From the NCBI GenBank assembly GCA_030018495.1, contig JASEFS010000002.1, positions 1 through 64,000 of the forward strand: DNA of 64,000 nucleotides, written 5' to 3'. The translations under genes and the position numbers were made by a program. This DNA comes from Deltaproteobacteria bacterium (GTDB taxonomy: Bacteria; Desulfobacterota; Desulfobaccia; Desulfobaccales; 0-14-0-80-60-11). Positions 8,545 to 16,559 of the stretch are shown here, in pieces. The stretch's first letter is position 1; the number at the start of each line of letters is the position of its first letter. The notes below the pieces were generated by a model. The model was not told the DNA's origin. It made no database searches and worked only from the letters and a program-made list of their open reading frames with translations.

Positions 8545-10053
8545 CTATGAACCCAAATCTCTGACTATCTCATACTTACCACTGAGGGGAAAATATTCTT
8601 CTTTGACTTCGATATGGCAGTGTTGTTCCTGCTCCAGGCGGCTTAAAATTTCCTGCCCCTCTGACAGTACCAGCGCCGCGACTTCGGGGTGAGCCCGGAT
8701 GGTGAAGCGGCAACCGGGAAACTCCCTGGCTTCGGACAGCAGTTGCCGCAATATATCATGGGCGCCCACCAGGGGGGAGAAACGCCGGCCGCTGCCGCCG
8801 CAACACTCACAAGGTTCGGTTAATTGCTCGGCAAGGGATTCCCGCAGCCGTTCCCTGGTCATTTCCACCAAGCCCAATGGGGAAATCGGCACCACCGTGA
8901 TCTTGGCCCGGTCCGCCTTCAAACTCTCTATAAAGGCCCGATATACCTCCTCCCGGTGGGCGGCTTGTTTCATATCGATGAAATCAATCACAATCAGACC
9001 CGCAATGTTCCTCAACCTCAGCTGTCTGGCAATCTCCTGGGAGGCTTCGAGATTGGTCTTGACAATGGTGTTCTCCAGCTGATGGGAGCCGATGAAACGG
9101 CCGGTGTTCACGTCAATGGCCGTCAGGGCCTCGGTGGCGTTGATGATTAAATAACCGCCGCTTTTGAGCCAGACTTTGGGGCTCAAAAGCCGCGGCCAGG
9201 ACGCTTCCAGGCCGAAGTGGGCAAAGAGGGGCTCGGTCCCGTCATAAAATTCCACCCGGTTTTTCAGCCTGGGATCAAACCGGGAAACATATTCCAGCAC
9301 TTTTTCATAAGCCGGCGCATCATCTATCACCACCCGGTCCAGATCAGGCCCGCACAACTCACGCACCATGCGGCGGACAAAATCCAGGTCTTCCCGGAGA
9401 AGCGCCGGCCCCCGAACCGTTGCTTGCTTTTTGCTGATTTTTTGCCAGAGGCTTGCCAGGCTGTCCCGTTCCTGCTTTAAAACGGCTTCACTTTGGCCAA
9501 AACTGGCCGTGCGGGCAATGAGACCGCCTTCCTGGGGCTTTAATCGCGCCAATAACTTTTGGAGGCGCTCCCGTTCTGATTGGTCGGTAATCCGGCGGGA
9601 TATCCCGCTATGGGTCAGCGTCGGGGCATATACCAGGTAATGTCCGGGCAGGGTTATGTGCGTGGTGAGGCGCGCCCCTTTGCTGCCCAGAGGCGGTCGG
9701 CTGACCTGGACCAGCAGTTCCTGCCCCTCGCGCAGCAGGTCGCTGATGGGCGGCGCCGGGGACGCCATGGGATAAGCGGGCTGTGAGGCTTCATTTTCCA
9801 GCCAAAGGTCATAAAAGCCGCCCTGCTGCCCGGAAATCTCCTCAACATTCAGATAGCCGGGACGGTTGAGGCCGATATCCACAAAGGCTGCGTCCATTCC
9901 AGGCAGAACCCGCACCACCACGCCTTTATAAATGTTGCCCGTCAGGTCCGGAGCGCGGCGCTGCTCTAAATAAAATTCCACCAAGCGGCCCTGTTCGGTC
10001 AGGGCCACCCGGTCATCCCAGGGTGAAACGCTGATGAGAAGTTGACTTCCCAT
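8545..10053 (-). CDS. rng: Ribonuclease G/E family endoribonuclease
   Basis: RNase G trims 16S rRNA and cleaves mRNA at AU-rich single-stranded sites. The protein has an N-terminal S1 domain ([16 protein letters not shown]), the catalytic DNase I-like region with AIDVNTGRF and DFIDMK, and the zinc-link region CECCGGSGR. From the ATG at 10053 it is 502 aa and begins MGSQLLISV, which matches the family N-terminus. A TTG seven codons upstream (10074) is an alternative. The length fits RNase G rather than RNase E. It is transcribed after the radical SAM fusion gene, a pairing common in Desulfobacterota. Confidence 0.93.
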   Translation of the reverse strand: MGSQLLISVSPWDDRVALTEQGRLVEFYLEQRRAPDLTGNIYKGVVVRVLPGMDAAFVDIGLNRPGYLNVEEISGQQGGFYDLWLENEASQPAYPMASPAPPISDLLREGQELLVQVSRPPLGSKGARLTTHITLPGHYLVYAPTLTHSGISRRITDQSERERLQKLLARLKPQEGGLIARTASFGQSEAVLKQERDSLASLWQKISKKQATVRGPALLREDLDFVRRMVRELCGPDLDRVVIDDAPAYEKVLEYVSRFDPRLKNRVEFYDGTEPLFAHFGLEASWPRLLSPKVWLKSGGYLIINATEALTAIDVNTGRFIGSHQLENTIVKTNLEASQEIARQLRLRNIAGLIVIDFIDMKQAAHREEVYRAFIESLKADRAKITVVPISPLGLVEMTRERLRESLAEQLTEPCECCGGSGRRFSPLVGAHDILRQLLSEAREFPGCRFTIRAHPEVAALVLSEGQEILSRLEQEQHCHIEVKEEYFPLSGKYEIVRDLGS

Positions 10054-10146
10054 ATAGTAGCTGAGTGTCAGCAATCAAAGACGGTATATAGTAAAGACGA
10101 GAGGATAAATCCGCGGCTGGCGCACACCTTGGAATGTTCCCCCCGA

Positions 10147-12702
10147 TTACCGAGATGCCTGAATTTTGCCGGCAGGCCGCGGGCCCAAGCCGCCGGCTTC
10201 CGGGTTCTGCGGCTGGATTGAGCCCAGCTTGAGAATCTCCAAACTGCCGGTTTGCTCGTCAGTGAGGCCGAATATGGCTTCGAGAATTTCCGTTATTTTA
10301 AGATTATCATTTTCCATGATATTCAGGGTAAGGTGAACTTCCCGGGGGGTGGCCGCGGCCAGCGCGGCTACCAGCCGCCGCATCTCCACCGTCTTGGCTT
10401 GTCTCGGCCTGTGACGCGTGACCCAAACCTCTGCCTGGGCCAGGAACCGGTCCGCGGCTGCCCTAGAAAAAACAGGCTCCGGACTTGTCACCCGATACTT
10501 GGCGGCTTCAACCCGAGGCGGCCGGCGTTTGCCGAACAAACGCTGCACCTCCAGGATTTTCAACCCTGGAGGCAATACCCCGTTGAGTTGCTCTGCTATG
10601 GTGCTCTCCCCGAGGGGAGCTGTAAGGGCCAAATCCAGCATTTCGGCCAGGCTTTCCACTCCGACCGGCAGCGCCCCGTGCAGAGCCAGCCGGGGGAGGG
10701 GATGAAAGCCGGAGGAAAGCGCCAAGGGCAGCCCGGAGCGGCGCAAACTCCGATAAAATGCGGTAATCAACTCCAGATGACTGAGCCATTTGGCTTCGTC
10801 CAGCTTGGCGAAAGTGAGGCGGTACCATACCGCGGGCGGGGCATTGCAGGCCTCGGGCGATGGTGTCCGGAACACCGCGGGTTCTATGGCTTCAGCTAAT
10901 CGCAAAGAAATCTGCTCATGGTCGCACACGCCGCAGTTTTGGCACCCCGCGGTGCGGCAATCCGGGGTCGATATTCCCTGATAAGCCCGGCGGCGCTCTT
11001 CTAAAAGAAAATCCCGACTCACCCCGGCATCCAGGTGTGACCAGGGAAGAACCTCTTCGAGCTCCCGTGCGCGCAGATAAAATTCAGGGTCGACGCGGGC
11101 CTCCTGAAAGGCCTGAAGCCAAGGCTCCAGGCGGAGATGCTCGCTCCAGGCGTCCAGGCGGCAGCCCCGCCGATGCGCGGCCAGAAGCACGGCGGCCAAG
11201 CGGCGGTCTCCCCGGGAGAAGACGCCTTCCAACCAGCTCTGAGCCACAGCGTTCCATTTTACCTGAATGCCCGGCTGATTGAGCCGGTCTTTCACTTCGT
11301 GCAGCCGCCGGCGGCTTTCCTCCAAGCCAGCTTGACCTTCCCACTGGAAGGGGGTATGCGGTTTCGGGATGAAAGTCGAAAGGCTGATATTTAAGCGAAC
11401 CCGGCGCTTCTTGCCGCCCGATTGGAGAATTCTTTGTGCCAAATGGGCGATAGCTTCCCGATCCTCCGGAGTTTCGCCGGGCAGGCCCAGCATAAAATAA
11501 AGTTTGAGAAGCTGCCACCCGCCTGCAAAGGCCCGGTGGGCGGCCGCCAGGATTTCTTCTTCCGGCAGGTTCTTGTTTATCACTTTCCTGAGGCGGTCGC
11601 TGCCGGCCTCAGGAGCGATGGTCAGCCCGGTGCGGCGCACCCGTCGAATCTGAGCCATTATGTCCGGGGTCAGGGTGTCGGCCCGCAGGGACGGCAGCGA
11701 CAGGGCCACACCCTGAGGCGACATCTGATCCATGAGGCGGTTTAACAGCCAGGGCAAGGCCTGGTAATCACCGGGGCTCAGACTGAGGAGCGACACCTCT
11801 TCATAGCCGGTGGCGGGCAGAGTGGTCTCCACCCAATTCCCCACCACCTCAGGGGCCCGCTCCCGCACCGGCCGATAGATGATGCCGGCCTGGCAGTACC
11901 GGCAGCCCCGGGTGCAGCCCCGGCCGATTTCCACATTGAGGCGGTCATGGACGGTCTGACAGTAGGGCACCAACGGGCGGGGGCTGGCCGGGAATAAGTT
12001 AAGGTCCGCAAGAATTCGCTTGCGGACAACCTCCCGACGTCCCCGAGGCATGATTTCCCGAACGCGGCCCTCCTTGTCATAGGCCACTTCAAAGAAGGCC
12101 GGCACATAGACGCCGTCCACCCCCTCCAGGGCCTGCCACAACTCCTGACGGGTGCCGCGGGCTGCTTTCCACTCTTTGACCACCGCGGCCATTTCCGTGA
12201 CAGCTTCTTCGCCATCTCCCAGCAGGATGGCGTCAAAAAAAGGTGCCACCGGCTCGGGATTGAACGCGGCCGGACCGCCGCCGATCACCACCGGGTCGCC
12301 GGGGCCGCGGCCCGAGGCCAACAGGGGGACTCCCCCCAGGTCCAGCATATTCAGGAGATTGGTGTAACACAGTTCGTACTGGAGACTCGCGCCCAGGAGA
12401 TCAAAATCCCGCAAAGGGGTGCCCGATTCCAGACTGGCGAGATGGCGCCTCCGAAGGCGCAAATAAGCCTCCAGGTCCGGAGCCGGCGCGTAGGCGCGCT
12501 CGGCCCAGACGTCCTCCGCCTGATTGAGGATATCGTAAAGCAGACCAAGGCCCAGGTGGGACATGCCCACTTCATACAGATCGGGGAAAAGCAAGGCCAC
12601 CCGCAGGTTCACCGCCCGGGGGTCTTTATGGACGGCATTGACCTCACGGCCCAGATAACGGGTGGGACGCTGGATGCGGCTTAAAAAAGAATGATCAGCC
12701 AA
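10147..12702 (-). CDS. Radical SAM protein fused to a DUF2344 domain (TIGR03960/TIGR03936 type)
   Basis: An 851-aa two-part protein. Residues up to about 250 resemble a cobalamin-binding-like N-terminal domain. The radical SAM core follows with C263-x3-C267-x2-C270 (GRGCTRGCRYCQ), and a small cysteine cluster (CRTAGCQNCGVC) lies near residue 585. From about residue 625 the DUF2344 domain starts (WYRLTFAKLDEAKWLSHLE). The reaction is unknown; its frequent link to RNase G and ribosomal genes suggests RNA or ribosome modification. The apparent start is TTG at 12702 without a clear ribosome site, so the N-terminus is uncertain. It lies between hisA and rng. Confidence 0.9.
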   Translation of the reverse strand: MADHSFLSRIQRPTRYLGREVNAVHKDPRAVNLRVALLFPDLYEVGMSHLGLGLLYDILNQAEDVWAERAYAPAPDLEAYLRLRRRHLASLESGTPLRDFDLLGASLQYELCYTNLLNMLDLGGVPLLASGRGPGDPVVIGGGPAAFNPEPVAPFFDAILLGDGEEAVTEMAAVVKEWKAARGTRQELWQALEGVDGVYVPAFFEVAYDKEGRVREIMPRGRREVVRKRILADLNLFPASPRPLVPYCQTVHDRLNVEIGRGCTRGCRYCQAGIIYRPVRERAPEVVGNWVETTLPATGYEEVSLLSLSPGDYQALPWLLNRLMDQMSPQGVALSLPSLRADTLTPDIMAQIRRVRRTGLTIAPEAGSDRLRKVINKNLPEEEILAAAHRAFAGGWQLLKLYFMLGLPGETPEDREAIAHLAQRILQSGGKKRRVRLNISLSTFIPKPHTPFQWEGQAGLEESRRRLHEVKDRLNQPGIQVKWNAVAQSWLEGVFSRGDRRLAAVLLAAHRRGCRLDAWSEHLRLEPWLQAFQEARVDPEFYLRARELEEVLPWSHLDAGVSRDFLLEERRRAYQGISTPDCRTAGCQNCGVCDHEQISLRLAEAIEPAVFRTPSPEACNAPPAVWYRLTFAKLDEAKWLSHLELITAFYRSLRRSGLPLALSSGFHPLPRLALHGALPVGVESLAEMLDLALTAPLGESTIAEQLNGVLPPGLKILEVQRLFGKRRPPRVEAAKYRVTSPEPVFSRAAADRFLAQAEVWVTRHRPRQAKTVEMRRLVAALAAATPREVHLTLNIMENDNLKITEILEAIFGLTDEQTGSLEILKLGSIQPQNPEAGGLGPRPAGKIQASR

Positions 12703-12773
12703 GGGTTTGCGCAGGTCATGAAAAATGAGATGGGGGATTTCACCTGACGGCGGCCCGTGCCGGAAATCGACCC

Positions 12774-13502
12774 TTATTCCTCTCGGGCCAGGCGTATGGC
12801 TTCGGCCAGGTCGATGTTCCCGTCATAGAGGGCCCGGCCGATGATAACGCCGATTACCCCGAAAGGTTTCAGCGGTTTCAGGGCCTCGATATCCTTCAGG
12901 GAACTCACGCCGCCGGAGGCGATGACCGGCACCGGCACTGCCTGAGCCAGGTCCCGGGTGGCGTCGACATTGACCCCTTTTTTCACGCCGTCCCGGGAAA
13001 TATCAGTATAAATAATGGCGGCAGGTTTGAGGGCCGCCAATTCTTTGGCAACCGCAAGCACCGGACGGGTACTTATTTCCGTCCAGCCTTCCACCGCAAC
13101 CAGGCCGTCCCTGGCATCCAGGCCGATGGCGATCCTGCCGGGGTAGCTCTCGCAGGCGCGCCCCACGAAATCAGGATCTTTGAGGACCGCGGTGCCCAGA
13201 ATCAGGCGATCGACCCCGAGATCGACATAGCGGGCCACCGCGTCCAGGGTGCGGATGCCGCCTCCCAACTGCATGGGGATGGTCAAGGCCCGGCGCAGCC
13301 CGCGGACGCTCTCCAGGTTTTGGGGCGTGCTGCTGAAGGCCCCGTCCAGGTCCACCACGTGCAGCCACTCGGCCCCGGCCTCCTGCCAGCGGCGGCCCAT
13401 GGCCGCGGGGTCGTCGCTGAACACGGTTTCCTGGTCGGCCCGCCCTTGCTTCAGGCGCACACATTTGCCGTTGCGGATGTCAACTGCCGGAAAAATTATC
13501 AT
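12774..13502 (-). CDS. hisA: Phosphoribosylformimino-5-aminoimidazole carboxamide ribotide isomerase
   Basis: HisA performs the Amadori isomerisation of ProFAR to PRFAR in histidine synthesis. This 242-aa TIM-barrel protein has the paired phosphate-binding segments and the catalytic aspartates (PAVDIRNG at the N-terminus, YTDISRDG in the second half). The ATG is at 13502. It stands apart from the other histidine genes, none of which is in the window, and leads a minus-strand series with the radical SAM fusion, rng and selB. Confidence 0.95.
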   Translation of the reverse strand: MIIFPAVDIRNGKCVRLKQGRADQETVFSDDPAAMGRRWQEAGAEWLHVVDLDGAFSSTPQNLESVRGLRRALTIPMQLGGGIRTLDAVARYVDLGVDRLILGTAVLKDPDFVGRACESYPGRIAIGLDARDGLVAVEGWTEISTRPVLAVAKELAALKPAAIIYTDISRDGVKKGVNVDATRDLAQAVPVPVIASGGVSSLKDIEALKPLKPFGVIGVIIGRALYDGNIDLAEAIRLAREE

Positions 13503-13587
13503 AATATCAATAGCGAATCATACCTGAGATTGACGCCGGAGGCAACTCCGGGCGCCAGTCCGGCACCCGTTGTTAATCTTAAAATCC

Positions 13588-13599
13588 AATGATATCATT
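13588..13599. promoter_or_regulatory. Palindrome in the hisA/DUF2905 divergent gap
   Basis: AATGATATCATT is a perfect 12-bp palindrome in the AT-rich 156-base region between two divergent genes. It could be an operator or simply part of AT-rich promoter DNA; no regulator is known. Confidence 0.3.
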
Positions 13600-13658
13600 A
13601 TATTAGTATTTTTCTGAAACTGTTCAGGTTTATAAATTAGCCGGTAGAGGGAGTCGTC

Positions 13659-13871
13659 ATGGCGGAAATAGGACGGTTCTTGATATTTGTCGGGGTGATT
13701 TTGGCGGTCATCGGCCTGATTCTCTGGGTGTCTCCCAGGGTTCCCTGGCTGGGAAAACTCCCGGGAGATTTTGTCTGGCAGAGGGGAAACTGGAAATTCT
13801 ACTTCCCTCTGGGAACCTCCATCCTGATAAGCATCATCCTTAGCCTGCTTCTCTATTTATTCCGCCGGTAA
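13659..13871 (+). CDS. DUF2905 small membrane protein
   Basis: A 70-aa protein with two hydrophobic helices (about residues 5-25 and 48-67) joined by a conserved segment, PWLGKLPGDF, which marks the DUF2905 family. AGAGGGAG lies a few bases upstream of the ATG. The function is unknown. It is divergent from hisA and about 200 bases upstream of galT, behind its own probable promoter. Confidence 0.85.
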   Translation: MAEIGRFLIFVGVILAVIGLILWVSPRVPWLGKLPGDFVWQRGNWKFYFPLGTSILISIILSLLLYLFRR

Positions 13872-13960
13872 AGAAAGTGAATTCGTAAAAAGCGGGGCAG
13901 GCAAACTCTGATAAGGCTTTTTCTGATGAACTAATGTTCGCAGCCGGGACAGCCTTGCAG

Positions 13961-13978
13961 TTGGCAAATGCCTTGCAT
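13961..13978 (+). promoter_or_regulatory. Candidate sigma-54 (-24/-12) promoter for galT-glgA
   Basis: TTGGCA-N6-TTGCAT places GG (13963-13964) and GC (13975-13976) exactly ten bases apart, matching the TGGCAC-N5-TTGCA consensus with one weak position. The predicted start would leave about 80 bases of leader before galT. An alternative sigma-70 reading (TTGCAG-N17-TAATTT) overlaps it and is a poorer match. Confidence 0.6.
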
Positions 13979-14067
13979 AATTTACCTAGGAAAGTATACT
14001 GACTTGATAAATCCTGCATGTTCCAGAATTCTCGAATAGCTGTGGAACATCCAAGTGAGGCCCGCTA

Positions 14068-15066
14068 ATGCCGGAGTTACGCAAGGACCCCATCATTGGA
14101 CGCTGGGTGATCATCGCCACCGAGAGAGGCAAACGCCCGCATGACTTCGTGATCGAAGAAGATGTGGTCAAAGGCGGTTTTTGTCCGTTTTGCCCCGGGA
14201 ATGAACATACCACGCCGCCGGAAATCTTTGCCATTCGAGAGCCCGGCACCCAACCGAACACGCCGGGCTGGCACCTGCGGGTGGTGAATAATAAGTTCCC
14301 GGCCCTGATAAACCAGGGCGAGCCGGACCGAGAGGGTGAGGGCATGTTCGACAAAATGAACGGCATCGGCACCCATGAAGTCATAATCGAAAATCCCGAC
14401 CACCGGGTCACTCTGGCCAGTATTGATATAAAGGGCTTCGTGGAAGTCCTGTCCGCCTACCGGGAACGCATCAGATCCCTGGCCCAGGACCCCCGGTTCA
14501 AGTATGTGCTGATTTTTAAGAACCAGGGTCGGTCTGCCGGGGCTTCCCTGGAACACAGCCACAGCCAACTCATCGGCCTGCCCATCGTGCCGGAGTTGGT
14601 CATGGAGGAATTAAACGGCAGCAAATTTTACTACAACTGGAAAGAACGCTGCGTTTTTTGTGATATGATTCGTCAAGAGATTCAGCAGGACAAGCGGATT
14701 GTTTTGGAAAATAAAGAATTTATCGCCACCTGTCCGTTTGCGCCGCGTTCTCCTTTTGAGGTTTGGATTTTGCCCAAGACCCATTATTCCTCCTTTATTG
14801 ACCTAAGAGATGAATCATACGTCCTGCTGGCCGAAATTTTTTCGGAGACTCTGAAGCGTCTGGAGAAGTCCCTGGGGAAAGCGCCTTATAATTTCATCTT
14901 GCATACCGCTCCGATCAGGGAGCCGGAAATTCCTTATTATCACTGGCATTTTGAAATCATGCCCAAACTGACTCTGATGGCCGGATTTGAATGGGGCTCC
15001 GGATTTTTTATCAATCCCACCCCGCCGGAAGATGCGGCTCAATATTTGAAAGAGGTGCAAATTTAA
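14068..15066 (+). CDS. galT: Galactose-1-phosphate uridylyltransferase
   Basis: GalT swaps UMP between UDP-glucose and galactose 1-phosphate (Leloir pathway); some homologues act as sugar-phosphate nucleotidyltransferases. The 332-aa HIT-fold protein has the zinc motif CPFCPG near the N-terminus and the catalytic H163-x-H165-x-Q167 (HSHSQ), with the nucleophile at H165. A second CVFCDM motif lies mid-protein. The ATG at 14068 follows a GAGGCC. It is the first gene of a set with glgA, a histidine kinase and a response regulator, so it may feed nucleotide sugar to glycogen synthesis. Confidence 0.92.
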   Translation: MPELRKDPIIGRWVIIATERGKRPHDFVIEEDVVKGGFCPFCPGNEHTTPPEIFAIREPGTQPNTPGWHLRVVNNKFPALINQGEPDREGEGMFDKMNGIGTHEVIIENPDHRVTLASIDIKGFVEVLSAYRERIRSLAQDPRFKYVLIFKNQGRSAGASLEHSHSQLIGLPIVPELVMEELNGSKFYYNWKERCVFCDMIRQEIQQDKRIVLENKEFIATCPFAPRSPFEVWILPKTHYSSFIDLRDESYVLLAEIFSETLKRLEKSLGKAPYNFILHTAPIREPEIPYYHWHFEIMPKLTLMAGFEWGSGFFINPTPPEDAAQYLKEVQI

Positions 15067-15083
15067 CCGATAAAGGAACTCAT

Positions 15084-16553
15084 ATGCGCATCCTCATGGT
15101 AACTCCGGAAGCCAATCCTTTTGCCCGGAGCGGCGGTTTAGCTGAAGTTATTGCCTCCCTGGCTGCCGCGCTGACAAAATTAGGGCATCAGGTGAATGTG
15201 GTAATGCCCTTATATCGCCAGGTGCGGGAAGCAGGCTATCCCCTTGAGTTTACAGGCCACACCCTGTCCATCCCTCTGTCATGGAAAGCTTTGTCCGCGG
15301 AAATCTACCACGTTGAGCTGAGCCCCGGGCTTGACTACTACTTTGTCGGTCAGGATGCGCTTTTTAACCGAGAGGGCCTTTACGGTACGGAATACGGCGA
15401 TTTTGAGGACAATGCCGAAAGATTTATCTTCTTCAGCCGGGCGGTACTGGAAATGATGCTCGCCCTGGAAATGGAGCTGGATGTTTGCCATTGCCAGGAG
15501 TGGCAGACCGGTTTGGTGCCCGTTTATCTCAGGACCCTTTATCACGACCGGCCGCAATTCCAGCAGTTGGCGGTGCTCTATACCGTGCACAACGTCGGCT
15601 ACCAGGGGGTCTTCTCTTCTTATGATCTGCCCCTGACGGGCTTGGGCTGGGAATTGTTCTCCCCCAAGGCCCTTGAATTTTATGGTAAAATTAATTTTAT
15701 GAAAGGCGGTCTGATCTTTGCGGATCTGCTGAACACCGTGAGCAACAAGTACCGCGAAGAGATACTCACCTCGGAGCACGGCTTCGGATTGGAGGGTGTC
15801 TTGCGCGAACGGGCTGAAGAGCTTTACGGCATTGTGGAAGGCGTTGATTACCAGCGCTGGGACCCGGCCCGGGACCCTCATATAGCCGCACCTTATGGAC
15901 CAGCAGACTTGAGCGGCAAGAAAATTTGCAAGGAGGCCCTGATACGGCATTTTAACCTGGGCCTGCCGGTCGATCGCCCTCTCATAGGCATGACCACGCG
16001 TCTTTACGAGCGCAAGGGCATCGACTTGGTGGAAAACATTCTTGACGACCTGATGCGGTTGGAAGTGGGCTTTGTGCTTCAGGGCACCGGCGAAGAGCGC
16101 CATCACTTCCTCTTGCAAGAGATAAGTCATAGACACCCCGGCCGCATCGGCTTGTTTATCGGCTTCAGCGAGGAGTTGGCTCACCAGATTATCGCCGGAT
16201 CCGATCTCTTCCTGATGCCTTCCCACTATGAACCTTGTGGCCTTGACCAGCTTTATTGTTTGAGGTACGGTACTATTCCGGTGGTGCGGGCCACCGGCGG
16301 TTTGGACGAAACCATTCAAGCCTATGATTTCCAAACCGGTGAAGGCAGCGGCTTTAAATTCAACGGCTATACGCCGGCGGAATTTTTGGGAACCGTACAA
16401 CAAGCCTTGAAACTTTATGAGGACCAAACAGCCTGGCAGAAGCTGATGCAGCACAATATGAAACTGAATTTTTCCTGGGACTTGGTGGCCCCCAAATATG
16501 TGGACCTCTACCTGAAAGCCCAGGATAAGCGTCGGCAACTTGCGGGTGGATGA
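15084..16553 (+). CDS. glgA: Glycogen (starch) synthase
   Basis: This GT5-family enzyme extends alpha-1,4-glucan from ADP- or UDP-glucose. I place the start at ATG 15084 (AAAGGA at 15073-15078), giving 489 aa; a longer reading upstream overlaps galT. The C-terminal donor-site signature EPCGLDQLYCLRYG is intact. The N-terminal K-x-G-G-L signature reads R15-S-G-G-L, so the lysine that contacts the nucleotide sugar is an arginine here. It sits 17 bases after galT and 6 bases before the kinase gene, so it is clearly in an operon. Confidence 0.93.
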   Translation: MRILMVTPEANPFARSGGLAEVIASLAAALTKLGHQVNVVMPLYRQVREAGYPLEFTGHTLSIPLSWKALSAEIYHVELSPGLDYYFVGQDALFNREGLYGTEYGDFEDNAERFIFFSRAVLEMMLALEMELDVCHCQEWQTGLVPVYLRTLYHDRPQFQQLAVLYTVHNVGYQGVFSSYDLPLTGLGWELFSPKALEFYGKINFMKGGLIFADLLNTVSNKYREEILTSEHGFGLEGVLRERAEELYGIVEGVDYQRWDPARDPHIAAPYGPADLSGKKICKEALIRHFNLGLPVDRPLIGMTTRLYERKGIDLVENILDDLMRLEVGFVLQGTGEERHHFLLQEISHRHPGRIGLFIGFSEELAHQIIAGSDLFLMPSHYEPCGLDQLYCLRYGTIPVVRATGGLDETIQAYDFQTGEGSGFKFNGYTPAEFLGTVQQALKLYEDQTAWQKLMQHNMKLNFSWDLVAPKYVDLYLKAQDKRRQLAGG

Positions 16554-16559
16554 GCGTAT

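Noticed and set aside
15279-16538. A 419-codon open frame opposite glgA
   Set aside because: Antisense to a clear glycogen synthase; no ribosome site or recognisable protein.
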